Shown: positions 59,875 through 64,000 of the stretch, piece after piece
Numbering within the stretch: position 1 is the stretch's first letter
How the letters are laid out: every line of letters starts with the position of its first letter
From: an uncultured Chitinophaga sp.
GTDB taxonomy: Bacteria; Bacteroidota; Bacteroidia; Chitinophagales; Chitinophagaceae
Direction: 5' to 3'
NCBI RefSeq assembly: GCF_902168175.1
Contig: NZ_CABHOU010000025.1
Span: 310,001-374,000, forward strand
Length of the DNA: 64,000 bases
The notes under the pieces: generated by a model
What the model was told of the DNA's origin: nothing
What the model saw: the letters and a program-made list of their open reading frames with translations, nothing else
The model's database searches: none
Position numbers and translations under genes: made by a program

Positions 59875-62211
59875 TTAGAATTTGATGGTGAGATTCACTG
59901 CCCAGTTACGTGGCGGCTGTGGCTCGCCCCAGGGGCCCCAGTACATCTCGTTGGTAATATTGTCCAGCTTCACCCCTACGCGGTAACCCGGACGGTCGTA
60001 GAAGATCGTGCCGTTAAACACAGTATAGGCGGGGAAGTAGGTGAGGTTGTTATTGTCGAATACGATGTCTCCGTTGTACACCGCACCGGCGCCAATACCC
60101 AACCCGGATACTTTTCCGCTGTTGATGCGGTAGCTGATCCACGTGTTGGCCGTGTGTTTTGCACCCGATGCCGGCGGACGCTTGCCTACAAAATCTTTCG
60201 CCTTGGTGATCTCTATGTCATTGAAGCCATAACCAGCCAGGATGTTGAGGCCGGAAATGGGATTGGCAATCACCTCCGCTTCAAAACCTTTACTTTTCCA
60301 GGTGCCATCCTGGTAATAGATGGTAAGGTCGGTATTATCCTGACGGATTTTGTCTTTTACTGCAATGTCGTAAGCACTCAGTGTTACGCTTAATTTACTT
60401 TTCAGGAGGTCGGCTTTAATACCACCTTCCCACTGGTTCGCCTGCTCCGGCTTAAACACATTGCCGTTACGGTCTACCTGTGCGGAATAGCTAAAGCCGT
60501 TCTGGTAATTCGCGAATACAGACAACTGATCTTTCACCACCTGGTACACTGCACCGAATTTAGGGGAGAAAGAAGACTTGTTGTAGTTGCCGGTCGTTTT
60601 GCCGGTAGCCAGGGAATAAGTTCCTTTAGCATCTACTCTATCCCAGCGCACACTTGCCATAACGAGTAACTGATCGGTAAGGTTCACTACGTCGGACACG
60701 TAAATGCCGTAACGGTCTGTATGGCTTTTGAAGTAGTTCGTGGGTTTCATACCTGCCAGGCGCCTGTCTACATCTTCTCTCATTAAGATAGGCGTTGTTC
60801 CGGTGGTAGATATTGTATCGTGCATGTAGTTCAGGATGTAAGTGGGCTGGGTAATATCCGCCAGGTAGTCGGCGCCCATCAGTACGCGGTGTTTGATAGC
60901 ACCGGTGTGGAACTCACCATTCAGGTTCTGCTGGATCTGGATGGTGTTGTAGTTATGGCTGTACTTTTGTACGCGCCTGGACAAGGTTTCGCCGGTGCCT
61001 AACAGCGTACCGCTGAACTGGTACTGCTGGCGGGCATTTACGCCGCCGGTAGAAAATATGGTGGTCGTATTCCAATTGCTGTTGATCTTATAGTTCATGG
61101 TAGCAAACAGGTTATAACCGGGGAATACGGACTCCAGGTCGTTGGAATAGAACGTGCGTTTGTAGTATTTCGCCATCGCGGCTTTATAGTCGGCCGGAGC
61201 ACCCAACGGGTTGATGTAGGCGATAGCCTGTGTACCAGCGTTGCGGAACATTTCCACATCTATGAGGAACGAAAGGCGGTCGCTCGCTTTATAAGCGAAA
61301 GAGGTTGCCAGGAAGTAGTTACGCCTGAAACCTGCTTCCTGGAAGCTCTCCTGTCCCCAGCGACCAAGGTTTACACGCAGCAGCGCGGTTTTGTCTTCGT
61401 TCAGCGGTGCGTTGATGTCTGCCGTGATGCGGTTCAATCCCCAGCTGCCGGCCGTGAAGTTGAGGTCTGTCCGGAAGGTTTCGAAAGGTTTTTTGGTCAC
61501 CCTGTTTACCAGGCCGCCGTAAGATACCGCACCGCTACCAAACAAAGTACCGGAAGGGCCTTTCATCACTTCGATGCGCTCCAGGTTGGCCATGTCTACC
61601 GTAATCAGCTGGTTGGCCACCATGCCGTTGCGGATGTAGTTAGCAGTACGGAAACCACGGATGATGGTAGACGTACGGCCGTTACTCACCGTTTCGGTAG
61701 AGTTGACGCCGGCCACGTTTTTGATCGCGTCTTTATATTCAAGGATGCCCTGTTCTTTAATGATCTCGGAGGTGACGATGTTGTATACCTGCGGGTTTTC
61801 CAGGTTTTTCAGCGGCATACGGGCCACGTAGTCACTCTCTTTTTTAGCGAATTTATTTTTGCCGCTGGCGATGATCACTTCCTGGAGCGTTTGCTGCGAA
61901 GCTTTCAGCTGGAAGTTTTGCTCCACGGTTTGACCGGCTGTGATGTTCACCGTAAAACTGATCATATCATGCCCTGCCACGAATACTTCTGCCAGGTAGG
62001 TGCCGGGCGCCACGTTCCGGATAACATAAGCGCCGTTTTCGTTGGTAACGGTTTGCTTGCGAGCGTCTTTCAGGCGAACGCCTACGCCTGGTACTTCCGT
62101 ACCGTCTTCCGCCGTAACGCGGCCTTTGATCGCGCCGTAGTTAATTGTCTGTGCAGTCGTTGTCCTGATCATGACGAGCATGAAGAGGCTTATAATGGTA
62201 ATTACTCTCAT
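59875..62211 (-). CDS. TonB-dependent siderophore receptor
   Basis: A 778-residue outer-membrane receptor. The signal peptide ends RTTTAQ. A CarboxypepD_reg-like domain (IKGRVTAEDGTEVPGVGVRLKDARKQTVTNENGAYVIRNV) precedes the plug (TSTIIRGFRTANYIRNGMVANQ, MANLERIEVMKGPSGTLFGSGAVSYGGLVNRVTKKP), and the barrel ends NWAVNLTIKF. The plug phrases match the siderophore class. With the PepSY protein it forms an iron-uptake pair. A TAACTTTG -7-like box lies about 49-56 bases upstream; no clear Fur site is recognised. Confidence 0.95.
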   Translation of the reverse strand: MRVITIISLFMLVMIRTTTAQTINYGAIKGRVTAEDGTEVPGVGVRLKDARKQTVTNENGAYVIRNVAPGTYLAEVFVAGHDMISFTVNITAGQTVEQNFQLKASQQTLQEVIIASGKNKFAKKESDYVARMPLKNLENPQVYNIVTSEIIKEQGILEYKDAIKNVAGVNSTETVSNGRTSTIIRGFRTANYIRNGMVANQLITVDMANLERIEVMKGPSGTLFGSGAVSYGGLVNRVTKKPFETFRTDLNFTAGSWGLNRITADINAPLNEDKTALLRVNLGRWGQESFQEAGFRRNYFLATSFAYKASDRLSFLIDVEMFRNAGTQAIAYINPLGAPADYKAAMAKYYKRTFYSNDLESVFPGYNLFATMNYKINSNWNTTTIFSTGGVNARQQYQFSGTLLGTGETLSRRVQKYSHNYNTIQIQQNLNGEFHTGAIKHRVLMGADYLADITQPTYILNYMHDTISTTGTTPILMREDVDRRLAGMKPTNYFKSHTDRYGIYVSDVVNLTDQLLVMASVRWDRVDAKGTYSLATGKTTGNYNKSSFSPKFGAVYQVVKDQLSVFANYQNGFSYSAQVDRNGNVFKPEQANQWEGGIKADLLKSKLSVTLSAYDIAVKDKIRQDNTDLTIYYQDGTWKSKGFEAEVIANPISGLNILAGYGFNDIEITKAKDFVGKRPPASGAKHTANTWISYRINSGKVSGLGIGAGAVYNGDIVFDNNNLTYFPAYTVFNGTIFYDRPGYRVGVKLDNITNEMYWGPWGEPQPPRNWAVNLTIKF

Positions 62212-62259
62212 GGAAAGATGTTAAGGTTAGGCTGATTACAGGATTCAGTAATCGAGGCG

Positions 62260-62267
62260 CAAAGTTA
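62260..62267 (-). promoter_or_regulatory. Candidate -7 element of the siderophore receptor
   Basis: On the minus strand this reads TAACTTTG, a full -7 consensus match 49-56 bases before the receptor start, but no TTG is at the usual distance. A GATTAC/GTAATC inverted repeat lies between it and the gene. Confidence 0.4.
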
Positions 62268-62390
62268 GAAGAAGGACAAAGGGTGTGTAGATCAAATGCG
62301 GAATTTGATTTACGCTAACGGGAAATCTTCCGTAATCAATTACAAAAAGGGCGACTAACAAGTGGTCGTTGCACAACTAAACCATAGGCA

Positions 62391-62438
62391 TAATAAGAAA
62401 GCACAACAAACCTTACCGTTTGTTGTGCTTTCTTATTA
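62391..62438. repeat. Perfect 21-bp hairpin next to decayed transposase
   Basis: The arms 62391-62411 and 62418-62438 are exact reverse complements with a 6-base loop. AAGCACAACAAAC/GTTTGTTGTGCTT is the core. It could be a bidirectional terminator or insertion-sequence-associated hairpin 44 bases before the transposase remnant. Confidence 0.7.
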
Positions 62439-62481
62439 TAGCATATTGATAATCAAATGTTTGATTTGTATAATTTATACT

Positions 62482-62935
62482 ATGCAAGACAAGAAAGATT
62501 ATCAGGAGAGACTGTTCATTCAGTTCCTGCTCTCCGACTACGTTCCTCAAGACAATTTTTACAGGCAATTGAAGTCAATAGTTTATTTTAGCTTCTTATA
62601 TGCATCAACTGCTAAATATTATGGAAGTGAAGGGCAGAAAAGTATAGACCCGGTAGTTTTTATGAAGTTGATGTTGGGGGGATTTAGAGAATCTAAACAG
62701 CGATCGAAGGATTATCTCCACTTCTAGGATGCGCATAGATATTCTGTATTTCATAGGTTATGATTAGATGAAGAACTTCCCTGGCATTCCATGCTTAGTC
62801 CCACTCGTCAACTTTATGGAGAAGAAGAGTTTATGACTTTATTTAAACTGGTATTGAAACAATGTATGGATAAGGGTTTGATATCAGGTAAGCGTCAGGC
62901 GGTCGACAGTGTATTTTTTTTCGGCATTGTTTGCG
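62482..62935 (+). pseudogene. Decayed IS1182-like transposase, N-terminal remnant
   Basis: Three frames together spell an IS1182/DUF772-type N-terminus. Frame one: MQDKKDYQERLFIQFLLSDYVPQDNF, then YYGSEGQKSIDPVVFMKLMLGG. Frame two: ENLNSDRRIISTSRMRIDILYFIGYD. Frame three: DEELPWHSMLSPTRQLYGEEEF and ISGKRQAVDSVF. So there is a frameshift before ENLNS and another after GYD, and the gene is cut after about 150 of roughly 500 codons. It is inactive. The two ORFs in the track (62362 and 62791) are pieces of it. Confidence 0.82.
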
Positions 62936-63216
62936 GGTATTTCAACCGGCCAATACTTGTTTCTTCTCTTTAATTTGATACGGATGTGGACAGGGCAACA
63001 ATCGCTTTTATTTCGTCTTTTTCGCCAGTTTAAAATGGGCGCAAATGAAGGAGTAAAACATTGCCTCTTAGTTTAATCTTGAGCGTATTTTTTGTGGAGG
63101 CGGGAGGTCTTGTGGAAGGGAAAAAATGATTGAGCTTTGGGCAGAACCAATGGTAGAACAACCCGCGATTTTCGGCGAGTTTCGGCGGAGGTGGCCTTGA
63201 ATGGAGGTAAAATAGA

Positions 63217-63249
63217 AAAACCGCTACAGAGTAGACCTGTAGCGGTTTT
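63217..63249. terminator. Hairpin terminator, bidirectional
   Basis: AAAACCGCTACAG pairs with CTGTAGCGGTTTT, a 13-bp perfect stem with a 7-base loop and A/T tails on both sides. On the minus strand it follows a tRNA-tail-like fragment. Confidence 0.65.
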
Positions 63250-63280
63250 AGAGACTTTTGAAACCCGCGGAGAAGGGTTT

Positions 63281-63461
63281 CGTTGTAATACCTGTTACCA
63301 AGGATGGATTCGAACCACCAAACAACTGTAAATCAACAATAAACATCAGACTGCACAATAGCAAAAAAAAGAAGATCCGCTCTACGAGCGGATCTTCACC
63401 ATCTGTTACCCTTGACGATTTTTTTTCGAACCAATTTATACAGATAATCAGTAAGTTAAGC
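63281..63461 (+). repeat. Dispersed intergenic repeat, copy C, with tRNA-tail-like segment
   Basis: It comprises GGATGGATTCGAACCACCAA (minus strand GGTTCGAATCC, a tRNA T-arm consensus), a spacer, the GAAGATCCGCTC/GAGCGGATCTTC hairpin at 63371-63397, then TTTTCGAACCAATTTATACA and a GATAATCA tail. Copies A and B match it at the hairpin and tail. No tRNA 5' half was found. Confidence 0.72.
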
Positions 63462-63834
63462 TGATTTCTCTCGTTACACTGTTAGGCAAGACACCCCTTC
63501 AGCAATCATAAAGAGTCATAGCTCCGGCACTCCGCTTTCCGCTGAATGGCATTGTGAGCTTTGTGACTACGGTGCTAAGGGAGAATAATGAAGTTTTAGG
63601 CTACACGATGCAGAAAACCTAAAAGCAGCGAAAAACATATTCCTATTTTGGTGAGTTTATTATTGGAGGGCTGAAAATATTTTTTTGCATTTTAGTACCA
63701 ATAGCACTTTATGTTGCTTTTAAAAGGTATAAAAAAACGTAAGGTCGTATTTCATCTTATTCGCACCCATCAATTATTTCGCTTTTTTTATTGCCATCAA
63801 ACCCATTGTATTTTTCACCACTCATTTCGGCTGA

Positions 63835-64000
63835 GAAGTCAATGCCTCCACGCTGGAAATTAAGAATTTCACCTACGATGGATATGCAGATTTCAGTAAG
63901 GCTTATTTTCATATTGGTGCTGCAAATGCAGATAATGATTTATTATTAAGCATTGATTTAAACCTCTATAATAGTTCATTACAGAAAATATTTTTACATA
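63835..64000 (+). CDS. Partial open frame at right edge
   Basis: A frame open from just after a TGA (63832-63834) to the window end. It reads EVNASTLEIKNFTYDGYADFSKAYFHIGAANADNDLLLSIDLNLYNSS, coding-like in composition. No start codon or signal peptide precedes it in frame, so it may be a broken gene or have a non-standard start. No family is recognised. Confidence 0.25.

Larger units (their letters stand above)
62936..63834. other. Non-coding right-end region with repeat copy C and fragments
   Basis: No intact gene. It contains a terminator hairpin (63217-63249), a tRNA-tail-like stretch (63281-63310), and repeat copy C (63371-63461). At about 63640-63741 a short hydrophobic frame, GGLKIFFCILVPIALYVAFKRYKKT, has no proper start and is probably a leftover C-terminus. 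ORFs 63137-63331 and 63258-63464 overlap the repeats and are not accepted. Confidence 0.55.

Noticed and set aside
63281-63370. Functional tRNA gene on the minus strand
   Set aside because: A T-arm-like GGTTCGAATCC is present, but no acceptor 5' strand (TACCAAG), D-arm or anticodon arm could be placed upstream.
63137-63464. Two short ORFs at the right end
   Set aside because: They overlap terminator hairpins and repeat copy C, so the open frames are by-products of repeats.

Overview
The window looks like the chromosome of a Bacteroidota member, most likely a Chitinophagaceae relative. The evidence is three TonB-dependent SusC/receptor systems, two with SusD partners; sigma-ECF/FecR pairs; TlpA-type thioredoxins with DUF4369-like N-termini; a type 9 secretion sorting tail; and promoters that fit TTG-N19-TAnnTTTG. 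Genus-level placement is inference only.

Layout. 0-4 kb: divergent cell-envelope genes (a membrane protein cut by the left edge, a kelch lipoprotein, a DUF4270-like lipoprotein, an outer-membrane protein). 4-7.4 kb: a GH1 beta-glucosidase, a 945-bp gap with several repeats, and a formylglycine-generating-enzyme-like lipoprotein. 7.4-15 kb: a BlaI/BlaR1 pair whose BlaR1 carries extra C-terminal domains, a divergent carboxypeptidase-regulatory-like/TlpA pair, and two more TlpA paralogs. Near-identical four-half-site operators sit upstream of blaI and in the carboxypeptidase-like/TlpA intergenic region.

15-29 kb is the centrepiece: one leftward block, hisG-D-C-B, trpE-G-D-C-F-B-A, hisH-A-F-IE, in which the whole trp operon is nested inside the his operon. 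The his promoter is followed by a short ORF with five His codons and a rho-independent hairpin. The hisB-trpE gap repeats this arrangement with a short ORF containing tandem Trp codons and its own hairpin. In both cases the leader ATG lies only 8 nt past the -7 box. So a shared polycistron appears to be attenuated separately by histidine and by tryptophan.

29-49 kb: an ECF sigma factor, a free-standing FecR-N-terminal-like small protein, an unusual signal peptidase with His in place of the catalytic Lys, a SusC/SusD pair, a DUF4397-like lipoprotein, then a sigma/FecR/SusC/SusD/lipoprotein/TlpA locus, a membrane-protein/HTH pair with a repeated operator, and an LpxL-like acyltransferase.

50-58 kb: a self-contained sigma/FecR/TonB receptor/tandem lipoprotein cassette bracketed by same-orientation copies of a hairpin-plus-tail repeat, with a third copy at 63.4 kb. 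58-62 kb: a short conserved-looking basic protein, a PepSY membrane protein and a siderophore receptor (iron uptake). 62-64 kb: a decayed IS1182-like transposase, terminators, tRNA-tail-like fragments, and a partial ORF at the right edge.

All assignments come from reading the sequence and recalled family motifs. No searches or folding programs were run.
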